Virus record (IMG/VR): IMGVR_UViG_3300010354_000264
Coordinates: 1 to 35,452 of that record
Source: a virus
Direction: 5' to 3' (one strand)
Length of the DNA: 35,452 nucleotides
The notes below the pieces were generated by a model. The model was not told where the DNA came from, did no database searches, and saw only the letters and a program-made list of their open reading frames with translations. Of this stretch, positions 23,347 to 30,017 are shown piece after piece. The translations under genes and the position numbers were made by a program. Numbering within the stretch: the stretch's first letter is position 1; every line of letters starts with the position of its first letter.

Positions 23347-23532
23347 TTAAAACCTACGTAGTTCTTTTTTTACTTCCGCCCCTTGAGTATCGTTGTCTAT
23401 AGGGGTTATCTCTATATCTATGCCTTTACCTTGTTTCATAACTTGTGCCGTGATTTCGCCAAGTGTGTCTGCTTTGTTGCGACAAGATACTAACGCAATT
23501 GCGCTAATAAAAATTAAACTTATCTTTAGCAT
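23347..23532 (-). CDS. Small lipoprotein, possible outer-membrane spanin
   Basis: The 61-aa product starts MLKISLIFISAIALVSCRNK. A lipobox, LVSC, places lipid-modified Cys at residue 17 after a short hydrophobic signal. The mature part (about 44 aa) is polar and charged, of the size of Rz1-like outer-membrane spanins. No clear inner-membrane spanin partner overlaps it, so the assignment is tentative. ATG 23532 follows AGGAGTTCGT. It sits in a minus-strand run of tiny genes, after a 34-aa membrane peptide. Confidence 0.6.
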   Translation of the reverse strand: MLKISLIFISAIALVSCRNKADTLGEITAQVMKQGKGIDIEITPIDNDTQGAEVKKELRRF

Positions 23533-23562
23533 ACGAACTCCTCGTTAACCGGAGTATATATC

Positions 23563-23667
23563 CTACTTAGTATATTTTTTAACCAAAAATGCGATGATCA
23601 AAAAAAGTAGTAAAAACGTTATGGCCATCCAAAAATCATCAGCTACTAATCCTAGTCTTGTTTGCAT
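23563..23667 (-). CDS. Tiny single-span membrane peptide (34 aa)
   Basis: The frame ATG 23667 to TAG reads MQTRLGLVADDFWMAITFLL and continues LFLIIAFLVKKYTK. One hydrophobic segment covers about residues 13-29, with a basic C-terminal tail. AGGAAAAAATT precedes the start. A lysis or membrane role is possible given the lipoprotein gene next to it, but length gives little power. Confidence 0.5.
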   Translation of the reverse strand: MQTRLGLVADDFWMAITFLLLFLIIAFLVKKYTK

Positions 23668-23685
23668 AATTTTTTCCTGTGCTTA

Positions 23686-24300
23686 TTAAAACATAGCGCG
23701 TTGTTTTTTATGATTTTCAGGCGGTATACCTAATAGATAGTTGTCCCAGAATTGTTTCGCAACTTGATGCATATCGTGTATAAGATTTATATCTGGATCT
23801 ATTGTGTAGTATGCCATCTCATTAGACTCTGGGATATATGCTATGATATCTGCACGTGGAAATACATTGTTACATGCCATAGCTATACCTAGTTGCCATT
23901 GCACCTGCATGTAATAATGTCTAGGTACATTGTGATCAGCTATTAGATCATATGTTTTACGTCCTGGTACTTTGATTTCAATAATCCTATTGCTGTCCGC
24001 ATCATATCCATCTAGTGATGCACGTACGTATGTCATCTGTGGATGTATAAGACATACAGGCTCGTAATTTATGCTTACTTTGTTGTTATATTTACGCCTT
24101 GCTTCAGGTTCATACATTTTACCTTTTTGCATCGCAGGCGTACTTGGTTTTTCTTCGCAAAAACCTGATTTTTCGTTATACACTTGTAATGCTTTTTTGT
24201 ACGGGCATACACCCATTAAAGCAGCGATATCGGATGACCCGATACCGCCCTTTCGAAATTCGTGCCATTCTTGCGAACCTTGTTCGATTTTTCCCATCAT
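23686..24300 (-). CDS. YqaJ/lambda-Exo-type recombination exonuclease
   Basis: This 204-aa protein has the YqaJ opening QGSQEWHEFRKGGIGSSDIA (GSSD at about 21-24), a Glu in YEPEARRKY, then the core VRASLDGYDADSNRIIEIKV with Asp and EIK acids of the PD-(D/E)XK fold. A Gln-Tyr type segment HYYMQVQWQLGIA follows. It should digest one strand from DNA ends and feed single strands to the ERF annealing protein encoded directly upstream. The adjacent ATGs at 24300 and 24297 both work. Length is in the family range. Confidence 0.88.
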   Translation of the reverse strand: MMGKIEQGSQEWHEFRKGGIGSSDIAALMGVCPYKKALQVYNEKSGFCEEKPSTPAMQKGKMYEPEARRKYNNKVSINYEPVCLIHPQMTYVRASLDGYDADSNRIIEIKVPGRKTYDLIADHNVPRHYYMQVQWQLGIAMACNNVFPRADIIAYIPESNEMAYYTIDPDINLIHDMHQVAKQFWDNYLLGIPPENHKKQRAMF

Positions 24301-24912
24301 CTATGCACGAATTCCCCTATGTTTTTGTATTTCGCTGATGCGATTAATAACTGATTTATAACTTGCTTTTGGCAACTCTTCCAATACTTTAATCTTGTAG
24401 CCTTTTAAAATTTGCTCTTCGACGTCTGGTGTTACTATTAACATAGCGCGTAGTTGTGTTAACTGCTGTTCATCTATTGCTGTTGTTTCGACTGATTTTT
24501 TTGTCGGTAGTTCTACGCATGAGTTACCGTCATCATCTTCTTCATCGCATATAACACCTGCAAGACTGGATAACGCATAACGTTTCATATACGTGATGTA
24601 TGCACCTAGTGACTGCACATCTGATTTTGACGGTGTAAGTCGTACTGATGATCCAACCCATTGACCTGATACGTGCATAATCTTTGTAACTACGTATGTA
24701 TTGTCTGTCTCGTTAGTGTATATAGATTGTATGTAACACAATCCATGCTTTGGAAAAAATTCTTTGAGTATCTTTTGTACTGTTGCTAGATCTGTGTATT
24801 TGCTTTTAAAAAACGGATTTTCGTTGTCCTTTTTTGCAATCCACATTTCTTGCTGTGCTTTGCAAAGTGCGGCTGCTATATGATTAATTTCTACGCTGTT
24901 AATTTGGTCCAT
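24301..24912 (-). CDS. ERF-type single-strand annealing protein
   Basis: This 203-aa protein has the ERF-type body: AAALCKAQQEMWIAKKDNEN, then NPFFKSKYTDLATVQKILKE, then QSLGAYITYMKRYALSSLAG followed by VICDEEDDDG. The YxTDLATV...SxGAxITYxKRYALxxLxGI order is diagnostic. It anneals complementary single strands during phage recombination and replication. ATG 24912 follows AAAAGGACTAAC. Its stop touches the exonuclease start, so the two are co-translated and form a Red-like pair. Confidence 0.9.
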   Translation of the reverse strand: MDQINSVEINHIAAALCKAQQEMWIAKKDNENPFFKSKYTDLATVQKILKEFFPKHGLCYIQSIYTNETDNTYVVTKIMHVSGQWVGSSVRLTPSKSDVQSLGAYITYMKRYALSSLAGVICDEEDDDGNSCVELPTKKSVETTAIDEQQLTQLRAMLIVTPDVEEQILKGYKIKVLEELPKASYKSVINRISEIQKHRGIRA

Positions 24913-24931
24913 GTTAGTCCTTTTAGTTTTT

Positions 24932-25417
24932 TTATTCGTAGTCGTATGCGCTTACGTCTGCGTAACTTGATACGCGTTCAGCAAATCGATCATAATACCA
25001 CTGATGCTGATGCCCTGTTTTTTCCTCAAAATAATCAAAATGTTCATCGTCAAAATCTAGAATAAATGACATTTCGTTTAGCTCATCTAAAAATTGCTCT
25101 ATAACTGTTACATCTTGATCAACCATCAATCTATATGCGGCAAACATTGCTTCGTATTCATTTTCTGTTAGATCGTAATAGTCTTTGTCGTCGAATATGA
25201 TTGCGTTGTATTGCTGTACTATTGCTTCACACTCTTTGCGCATTGTATCGCATACACTAATAACGTTGTCTAGTTGCTCTTGTGTAGCACCCATAATTTT
25301 TGCAAATATTAGGATATCTTTTTCGTACTCTATAACGTAGTTAGCGTAATTTCCGATCAGCCAATCAAAAACACGTTTAACTTTTGCGTACTGTTTGCTG
25401 TTTATTGATGTAATCAT
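24932..25417 (-). CDS. Acidic early protein (161 aa)
   Basis: The preferred start is ATG 25417 (MITSINSKQYAKVKRVFDWL) after AAGGATCAAAT. The product is helical and very acidic, with runs such as FILDFDDEHFDYFEEK and a C-terminus ending VSAYDYE. Acidic phage early proteins sometimes mimic DNA or bind host enzymes, but nothing here proves it. It is the first gene after the divergent control region and lies before erf and the exonuclease. No family is recognised. Confidence 0.7.
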   Translation of the reverse strand: MITSINSKQYAKVKRVFDWLIGNYANYVIEYEKDILIFAKIMGATQEQLDNVISVCDTMRKECEAIVQQYNAIIFDDKDYYDLTENEYEAMFAAYRLMVDQDVTVIEQFLDELNEMSFILDFDDEHFDYFEEKTGHQHQWYYDRFAERVSSYADVSAYDYE

Positions 25418-25439
25418 ATTTGATCCTTGGTATGTCAAA

Positions 25440-25468
25440 ATCATAAATTATATGTCAATTTTTGTCAA
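25440..25468 (-). promoter_or_regulatory. Sigma70-type promoter for the leftward recombination operon
   Basis: On the minus strand TTGACA (25468-25463) and TATGAT (25445-25440) have a 17-base spacer, 23 bases from the start at 25417. TGTCAA repeats surround it on the plus strand (25434, 25453, 25463, 25531). Confidence 0.75.
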
Positions 25469-25492
25469 ATGCAGCGTTGTGTATATTTGATA

Positions 25493-25521
25493 TTGACGGG
25501 ATGGCAATCGTGCTATATTAT
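25493..25521 (+). promoter_or_regulatory. Sigma70-type promoter for the HTH gene
   Basis: TTGACG (25493-25498) and TATTAT (25516-25521) have a 17-base spacer, 30 bases before the HTH ATG at 25551. The -10 box overlaps a perfect palindrome at 25517-25531. Confidence 0.75.
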
Positions 25522-25531
25522 GTAACATAAT
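25517..25531. promoter_or_regulatory. Palindromic operator over the -10 box
   Basis: ATTATGT-A-ACATAAT is a perfect 7+1+7 inverted repeat on the -10 element of the HTH gene. It is the best candidate for autoregulation by the HTH protein. Confidence 0.65.
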
Positions 25532-25550
25532 GTCAATTAGAGGTATACAT

Positions 25551-25763
25551 ATGACAAAAAAAGCAGACATTAGCAACAAAGATCGAGATGAATTTATTAA
25601 AAGATTAAATTGCTTAAGATTTGATCAAAATTGGACGCAAAAAGAATTGGCTAAAGCATTAGGTATGTGTCTATGTACAGTCAATCGCATCTTGAATGGC
25701 AAATACCATTTTTCTCAGGTTACAATACAGCGTTTTGAATGGTTGTTTGACAAATACAAGTGA
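25551..25763 (+). CDS. Cro/C1-type HTH regulator
   Basis: The start at ATG 25551 (MTKKADISNKDRDEFIKRLN) follows GAGGTATACAT, giving 70 aa. A helix-turn-helix lies at about residues 26-50 (TQKELAKALGMCLCTVNRIL then NGKYHFSQVTI). It faces the recombination operon across a two-promoter region, as a phage early switch would. The stop TGA lies at the edge of the IS605-type element, so the present C-terminus may have been set by the insertion. It probably binds the palindrome over its own promoter. DNA-binding is clear, but repressor or activator is not. Confidence 0.8.
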   Translation: MTKKADISNKDRDEFIKRLNCLRFDQNWTQKELAKALGMCLCTVNRILNGKYHFSQVTIQRFEWLFDKYK

Positions 25764-25768
25764 CTGCT

Positions 25769-25788
25769 CCTTCACCTAAAGGTGAAGG
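25769..25788 (-). repeat. Right-end hairpin of the IS, within the expected omega RNA
   Basis: CCTTCACCT-AA-AGGTGAAGG is a perfect 9-bp stem overlapping the tnpB stop region. In this family the right end is both the TnpA recognition hairpin and the 3' part of the guide RNA. Confidence 0.65.
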
Positions 25789-26897
25789 CTTCTAGGGATT
25801 TCTCCCAGGCCATCCAATCCGAAGGCCAAAATATTTTGCGCTGCGTTGAAATCCCTATGTGCCGTATACCCACATTGGAAACATTTGTGCTCTCTTTCGG
25901 CTAATTTCTTCGGCTCCAAATGTCCACACTGTGAGCAAATTTGGCTCGTATACGCAGGGTTCACCAGTCCCAACTTCCTACCAGCTTCTGCCGCTTTGTA
26001 GGTGAGGAATTGACGAAACTGATTCCAGCTTGCATCTGCTATGCTTTTTGCAAAATAAGATCCTTCTATCATGGTTTTGACGTTCAGATCTTCTATGCAA
26101 ATATATTGATATTGATCGACAATTTTTCTAGATTGCTTGTGACAAAAGTCTCTTCTTTGATTTTTGATCCGTTCATGGATTTTAGCCACAACCTTCCCTG
26201 CCTTGCGACGCTCTTTAGTCCCTTTTTGCTGTTTGCTCAGTTTTCTTTGCGCTTTTGCAAGAGCTCTTTCTCCCTTTTTGAAAAATCTAGGGTTTGCAAT
26301 CTTTTCTCCGTTAGACAAGGTGGCAAAGGATTCAAGTCCCACATCAATCGCAATCGCTTCTACCAAAGGTTCTGGTGGAGTAATTTTGACTTTGCAGGAA
26401 AGGGTGACATCCCACGCTCCTGAGGCTGTCTTTTTAATCGTGCAAGTTTTGACCTCTCCCTGAATGGGACGATGCGCCTTCATCCGAATCCGACCAACTT
26501 TAGAAAGAGTGATTTCTTTGCCAAGCACAAGAAATCCACTCTGTGGATAACAAAAACTGTCGTAGCGGTGCATTCCACGAAACCTGGGAAACCCGGGCTT
26601 TTCTTCTATTTTGCATCTACGAAAAAACGCTTGAAATGACTTATCCAAGCGATCGACAATATTTTGCAATACTTGAGAATGTACTGTTTTTAACGAGGGC
26701 CGTTCTTGCTTGAGGATCGGCAAAAACATCAGTTGCTGATACTTTGAGAGGGACATGTCTAATTCCTTGTAAGCCGTCTTCCTCTGCAAGAGCAGTTCGT
26801 TGTATAACCATTGACACTCATTTAATTGCGCCTGCAACAACTTGGCTTGCGCTTTTGTCGGATGGAGTCGGAATTTAAATGCCTTTCGAACAAACAT
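25776..26897 (-). CDS. tnpB: TnpB RNA-guided endonuclease (IS605 OrfB)
   Basis: This 373-aa protein has the OrfB opening FKFRLHPTKAQAKLLQAQLN, then the RuvC acids: Asp185 (IAIDVGLESFA), Glu269 (CIEDLNV) and Asp349 (HRDFNAAQNI). The zinc ribbon between them has CSQC at 321-324 and CFQC at 339-342. All catalytic residues are present and length is typical of full TnpB (350-420 aa). TnpB uses the element's right-end RNA to cut empty sites and so retain the element. Its guide would be the flank on the minus strand, the 3' end of the HTH gene (CTTGTATTTGTCAAACAACC). Confidence 0.93.
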   Translation of the reverse strand: MFVRKAFKFRLHPTKAQAKLLQAQLNECQWLYNELLLQRKTAYKELDMSLSKYQQLMFLPILKQERPSLKTVHSQVLQNIVDRLDKSFQAFFRRCKIEEKPGFPRFRGMHRYDSFCYPQSGFLVLGKEITLSKVGRIRMKAHRPIQGEVKTCTIKKTASGAWDVTLSCKVKITPPEPLVEAIAIDVGLESFATLSNGEKIANPRFFKKGERALAKAQRKLSKQQKGTKERRKAGKVVAKIHERIKNQRRDFCHKQSRKIVDQYQYICIEDLNVKTMIEGSYFAKSIADASWNQFRQFLTYKAAEAGRKLGLVNPAYTSQICSQCGHLEPKKLAEREHKCFQCGYTAHRDFNAAQNILAFGLDGLGEIPRSLHL

Positions 26898-26920
26898 GCG
26901 ATTATGTTATCGTTTGGTCT

Positions 26921-27340
26921 ATGAATTTGTCAACTGATTTAAGAAGAGGAAGAACATGCGTTTTTCTCATGCACGTACATTTGGTCTTTGTAACAAGATA
27001 TCGTCGTCCTGTATTTACAAAAGCGATTTTGGAGCATCTTAAAGCGATTCTCAAAGATGTGTGCTCCGATTTTGAAGCCAATTTAGTGGAATTTGATGGA
27101 GAAATGGATCATGTTCATTTACTAGTCGAGTATCCGCCCAAGGTCAGCATTTCCAAGCTGGTCAACAGCCTCAAAGGGGTCTCTTCACGACTGTTACGGA
27201 AACAAAACTATCCCAGCATCCAAAAAGCCTTGTGGGGGAAAAGTTTGTGGTCTCCTAGTTATTTTGCGGGTAGCTGCGGAGGGGCACCTTTGAGCGTTAT
27301 CAAACAATATATTGAACAACAGGCATCCCCAGAAATTTAA
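26921..27340 (+). CDS. tnpA: TnpA Y1 HUH transposase (IS200/IS605)
   Basis: The preferred ATG 26921 (MNLSTDLRRGRTCVFLMHVH) matches the usual start of this family and gives 139 aa. The longer frame from 26879 overlaps tnpB's start. HUH motif His64-Val-His66 lies in MDHVHLLVEYPP, and the catalytic Tyr130 is in IKQYIEQQ. The short length and RYRRPVF block are typical. It excises and inserts the single-stranded element using the subterminal hairpins. It is divergent from tnpB. Confidence 0.92.
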   Translation: MNLSTDLRRGRTCVFLMHVHLVFVTRYRRPVFTKAILEHLKAILKDVCSDFEANLVEFDGEMDHVHLLVEYPPKVSISKLVNSLKGVSSRLLRKQNYPSIQKALWGKSLWSPSYFAGSCGGAPLSVIKQYIEQQASPEI

Positions 27341-27392
27341 AAGGCGGCTTATATCCTAGCCCTAAAAAACTAGGTTTTACGCCGTCAGGGAT

Positions 27393-27437
27393 AAAAAAAC
27401 CCCCTCTATACATACCGCACGTAGTCAGAGAGGGCGG
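27393..27437 (-). terminator. Terminator at the IS left flank
   Basis: On the minus strand CCCTCT (27434-27429) pairs with AGAGGG (27407-27402), with further G/C pairs, followed by GG and seven T residues. The IS begins directly after the T run, a known preference of this family for terminator-like sites. Confidence 0.55.
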
Positions 27438-27505
27438 TGTAAAATGGACTAACCGTGCACACAATATCAGATATCATTATTACTGTTAACAAATAAGGTA
27501 CAATC

Positions 27506-27796
27506 ATGCCAAATATGCCCATCAAAACTATACAAGATCGATCGCTATCATTTGCGGCGTTAGGATTACTTATGCATGGACTATCCAAGCCAAACGAAAA
27601 ATTTTCAGCTAAAGAATTAGCGCAGGAAAAATTAGTCAATGTAGCGCAAATATACAGGCTACTACAAGAGTTAATACGTTATGGGTATGTTACCCGTTAC
27701 CGAATACGCAACGAAAATTTTAAAGGGTTTGGTCCCTATGTCTATACATTTTATTCAACAAAAATAGACAAAAAATCTATAGTAAGCCAAGATTGA
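27506..27796 (+). CDS. Winged-helix protein 1 of 4
   Basis: This 96-aa protein (MPNMPIKTIQDRSLSFAALG) has a compact winged-helix pattern: an opening helix (LLMHGLSKPNEKFSAKELAQ), a recognition-type helix (EKLVNVAQIYRLLQELIRYG) and wing strands (YVTRYRIRNE). This resembles the N-terminal domains of phage replication initiators and of the three genes that follow. ATG 27506 follows AAGGTACAATC. It is the first gene after the IS. Likely roles are initiator accessory protein or regulator of the replication block. Confidence 0.75.
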   Translation: MPNMPIKTIQDRSLSFAALGLLMHGLSKPNEKFSAKELAQEKLVNVAQIYRLLQELIRYGYVTRYRIRNENFKGFGPYVYTFYSTKIDKKSIVSQD

Positions 27797-27811
27797 GTCG
27801 TATATGGGTGC

Positions 27812-27845
27812 AAAAAAAACGCTCCTAAGTTTTACCTTAAGAGCG
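27812..27845 (-). terminator. Rho-independent terminator facing left
   Basis: CGCTCCTAAG (27820-27829) and CTTAAGAGCG (27836-27845) form a 10-bp stem with one mismatch. Read on the minus strand, eight T residues follow at once. On the plus strand the nearest T run starts 10 bases beyond the stem, so it works better for leftward transcripts. Confidence 0.65.
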
Positions 27846-28093
27846 CAAATATGCATTTTTTTGTTTTATGTTTGTACTGCCTAAACAAAAAAATTGTCGC
27901 TATAAATTGTTAGCTAACGCGGTGTTACATGGAATAAAACACCACAATATAACTAGCAATCCCCTTCGCGTTATACACCCGGAGATGTAATATGCCCAAA
28001 TAATACGAGATTACGTAATTTACAACAACATTCACAAATATTTTAAGTCATGTTAGATGCAAAAAATTTGTGCTAAAAATAGGAAACTTGTCT

Positions 28094-28516
28094 ATGAAAA
28101 ACCTGCCTAAATCCACCAAAATCCCTATGCCAGAAATTTTGTTTTCGCATTGGTTAAAAGTGTTAACGTTAGCAGAGTTTAAAGTTTTATGTTGCCTTGT
28201 TTATACGTCTAATTCGATACAGTCTGACTTTCTATTTAGCGATAGTTTTATCACAACCATATCGTTGCATCACATAGCTAACGATACGCATCTATCGCGT
28301 AAAGCTGTCATACAAGCAATCAAAAAATTATGTGACTTACATATTGTGACTAAGTACAAACATTTTCAAAGTAAAAAATTGAATGGAGTTAACACTTACG
28401 AAATACGCCTTGGAGAAGTGAAGCACGGCAAACCAAAGATAAGTTACATGAGCAAAATGATGGATAGAATCCTAAATTTAAAAAAACTTTATGAAAATAA
28501 CGATAAATTGATTTAA
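28094..28516 (+). CDS. Winged-helix protein 2 of 4
   Basis: Starting from ATG 28094 (MKNLPKSTKIPMPEILFSHW) after AGGAAACTTGTCT, it is 140 aa. The body has LKVLTLAEFKVLCCLVYTSN, then SLHHIANDTHLSRKAVIQAI and KKLCDLHIVTKYKHF, a clear helix-turn-helix plus wing. The C-terminal 40 residues are basic and helical. It most resembles initiator-type N-terminal domains without a long partner domain. It follows a 297-base gap with a leftward terminator. Confidence 0.75.
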   Translation: MKNLPKSTKIPMPEILFSHWLKVLTLAEFKVLCCLVYTSNSIQSDFLFSDSFITTISLHHIANDTHLSRKAVIQAIKKLCDLHIVTKYKHFQSKKLNGVNTYEIRLGEVKHGKPKISYMSKMMDRILNLKKLYENNDKLI

Positions 28517-28525
28517 TGGAGAAGA

Positions 28526-28843
28526 ATGCCTAAAATTAAAGAAGAATCAAACAAAAATGGTGTGTATATATGTCGAAATTTGGCGCAAAACACTAATCTG
28601 TCTTGTAGTGCTCGCAGCATGTTGATGTATTTATTATCTCTACCTGATGACGAAGAACCTAAAACAGAAATTATAGCTAAAAAATTTGGGAAAAGTCCAA
28701 GTACAATTAGATGGATTTTTCGCGAATTAAAATCAGCAGGTTATGTGCATTATCATAAAATAGGTTTTGGAACAGATTGGAAATATTATGTTTTTGAAAA
28801 ACCTACAACGATTGAAGAATTCAAAAATTTTTTACAAAAATAG
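28526..28843 (+). CDS. Winged-helix protein 3 of 4
   Basis: This 105-aa protein starts at ATG 28526 after TGGAGAAGA (MPKIKEESNKNGVYICRNLA). The motif KTEIIAKKFGKSPSTIRWIF then RELKSAGYVHYHKIGF is a helix-turn-helix plus wing, and it ends TTIEEFKNFLQK. It is strongly similar to the N-terminal domain of the next protein (AIAKKFGKSVAAIRWAMREL), so the two are tandem duplicates. It starts nine bases after the previous stop. A DNA-binding or replication-control role is likely. Confidence 0.8.
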   Translation: MPKIKEESNKNGVYICRNLAQNTNLSCSARSMLMYLLSLPDDEEPKTEIIAKKFGKSPSTIRWIFRELKSAGYVHYHKIGFGTDWKYYVFEKPTTIEEFKNFLQK

Positions 28844-28870
28844 TTTAAAAAATTAGCACATGGAAAAATT

Positions 28871-29887
28871 ATGCCAGTACCAAAAGAAAAACTTTATCAA
28901 AATTTTACAACTTTAGATAACAAGCTATTGCAAAATTCAAATATGACTTGTCAAGCTCATAGAATTTTAACTTATGGATTATCTTTGCCTGAAAATTGGA
29001 ACTTTAATTTACAAGCTATAGCTAAAAAATTTGGGAAAAGTGTAGCAGCAATTAGATGGGCTATGCGTGAATTAAAACGTTTAGGCTATGTGCATTTTCA
29101 AAAAATGGGATTTAACAAACCATGGAAATATTTTTTTTTCCAAAAACCCATAACATCTGATGAATTCAAAAATTTTTTACGAACTGAGCAATCAATTTAC
29201 CTCTTAAGAAAAGAAAAAAAAGAAAGATATAAAAAAGAAATATATAAAGAAAAAAAAGACACGTGTGACCTAGTAGAACAGTCTAAAAAATCTGACAAAT
29301 TAAAAAATTTTTTACGAACTGAGCAATCAATTTACCTCTTAAAAAAAGAAAAAGAAGAAAGATATAAAAAAGAAATATATAAAGAAAAAAGGGCTGCGCC
29401 CCGTACCTCAGCCCAAGCTTCGGTATTGTGTAATTATTTTTTAAATTCTATCAAAAGCAAGAAGCAAGATTTTGTGCGTGATATATCCCCTTGTTGGTTG
29501 ACACAAGCTGACCAATTACTCAATACGCGATCAGTGGAACAAATCAAACGTGTTATAGACTACGCACACAAATCGGAATATTGGCTTGCCAGATTGCTTA
29601 GTTTAAAGGCTCTTAAAAATTGCATGGATACAATCGAGCTACAAATGGTTAAACGTTACAAACCCAAAACACGCAGCATCGACGACAAACAAAAAATTGA
29701 ATATAACAAATTTTGGGCGCAACAACACGAATATACCGCGCCTGGAGGATATGCTATGGCATTAGACGATAGGTATATTGTGGTCGATGGCAATCAAGTC
29801 AAAGAGTTATTTTACAACGCAGATGTGCCAGATTGGATAGCTTTAGCGTCTAATCCTTTTAATTATCAGCAACTTAAATGTATTTAA
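28871..29887 (+). CDS. Phage replication initiator / replisome organiser-like protein (winged-helix 4 of 4)
   Basis: This 338-aa protein has a winged-helix N-terminal domain (about residues 1-100; FNLQAIAKKFGKSVAAIRWA), a Lys-rich linker (about 100-175) with a 45-residue internal repeat (KNFLRTEQSIYLL twice), and a C-terminal domain with SPCWLTQADQLLNTRSVEQI then KRVIDYAHKSEYWLARLLSL. The C-terminal pattern (Lx.R..eqI..VIdyA...eyW...lls.kaL) fits replisome organisers and helicase-loader-binding proteins. The role would be origin binding and host helicase recruitment, as lambda O does. ATG follows ATGGAAAAATT. No helicase gene is found, so the host enzyme is presumably used. Confidence 0.75.
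   Translation: MPVPKEKLYQNFTTLDNKLLQNSNMTCQAHRILTYGLSLPENWNFNLQAIAKKFGKSVAAIRWAMRELKRLGYVHFQKMGFNKPWKYFFFQKPITSDEFKNFLRTEQSIYLLRKEKKERYKKEIYKEKKDTCDLVEQSKKSDKLKNFLRTEQSIYLLKKEKEERYKKEIYKEKRAAPRTSAQASVLCNYFLNSIKSKKQDFVRDISPCWLTQADQLLNTRSVEQIKRVIDYAHKSEYWLARLLSLKALKNCMDTIELQMVKRYKPKTRSIDDKQKIEYNKFWAQQHEYTAPGGYAMALDDRYIVVDGNQVKELFYNADVPDWIALASNPFNYQQLKCI
29168..29255 (+). repeat. 88-bp direct repeat within the initiator gene, copy 1
   Basis: This copy matches 29303-29390 with about two mismatches and a period of 135 bases (45 codons, so the frame is kept). It is A-rich on the coding strand and contains TTTTTTACGAACTGAGCAAT. Confidence 0.85.
29303..29390 (+). repeat. 88-bp direct repeat within the initiator gene, copy 2
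   Basis: This is the second copy of the repeat at 29168-29255, in the same frame. Together they span the linker of the initiator-like protein and could be an origin in the manner of the lambda O gene. Confidence 0.85.
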
Positions 29888-29916
29888 TATTTGAAAACAA
29901 ATTTAAAATTGCTAAA

Positions 29917-29932
29917 ACGCATTTAAATGCGT
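29917..29932. promoter_or_regulatory. Perfect 16-bp palindrome upstream of the SpoVG-like gene
   Basis: ACGCATTT-AAATGCGT is fully symmetric. A second inverted repeat, AGCAGT/ACTGCT, follows near 29956-29976 with no T-tract. They lie in the 130-base gap after the initiator gene and may be operator sites. Confidence 0.4.
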
Positions 29933-30017
29933 CAGAATTGCAAAATACAGCTTGAGCAGTGCAACCATACTGCTGAGTCAAAAATAAACGATTTTAGGGG
30001 CATAGGAAGAAGAAAAA

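Larger units (their letters stand above)
25761..27392. mobile_element. IS200/IS605-type insertion element with tnpA and tnpB
   Basis: The element has divergent tnpB (minus) and tnpA (plus) with starts 23 bases apart. Ends are inferred from subterminal hairpins: a perfect 9-bp stem at 25769-25788 beyond tnpB (right end) and CCTAG/CTAGG at 27355-27374 beyond tnpA (left end). No terminal inverted repeats or target duplication are expected in this family. The left flank on the tnpB-sense strand is TTTTTTTAT, compatible with a T-rich target/TAM. Both proteins keep their active-site residues, so it may be mobile. The exact ends are estimates to within a few bases. Confidence 0.8.

Noticed and set aside
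25941-26463. Plus-strand ORFs of 160 and 99 aa across tnpB
   Set aside because: They are antisense to an intact tnpB with all catalytic residues and have no protein-like features.
25551-27340. Integration module or attachment site near the HTH regulator
   Set aside because: No integrase-type recombinase is seen. The only transposase is the HUH TnpA of the IS200/IS605 element, which belongs to the insertion and not to the phage.
27406-27639. 77-aa minus-strand ORF
   Set aside because: It overlaps the start of winged-helix gene 1 in antisense, has no ribosome site and includes the IS-flank terminator.
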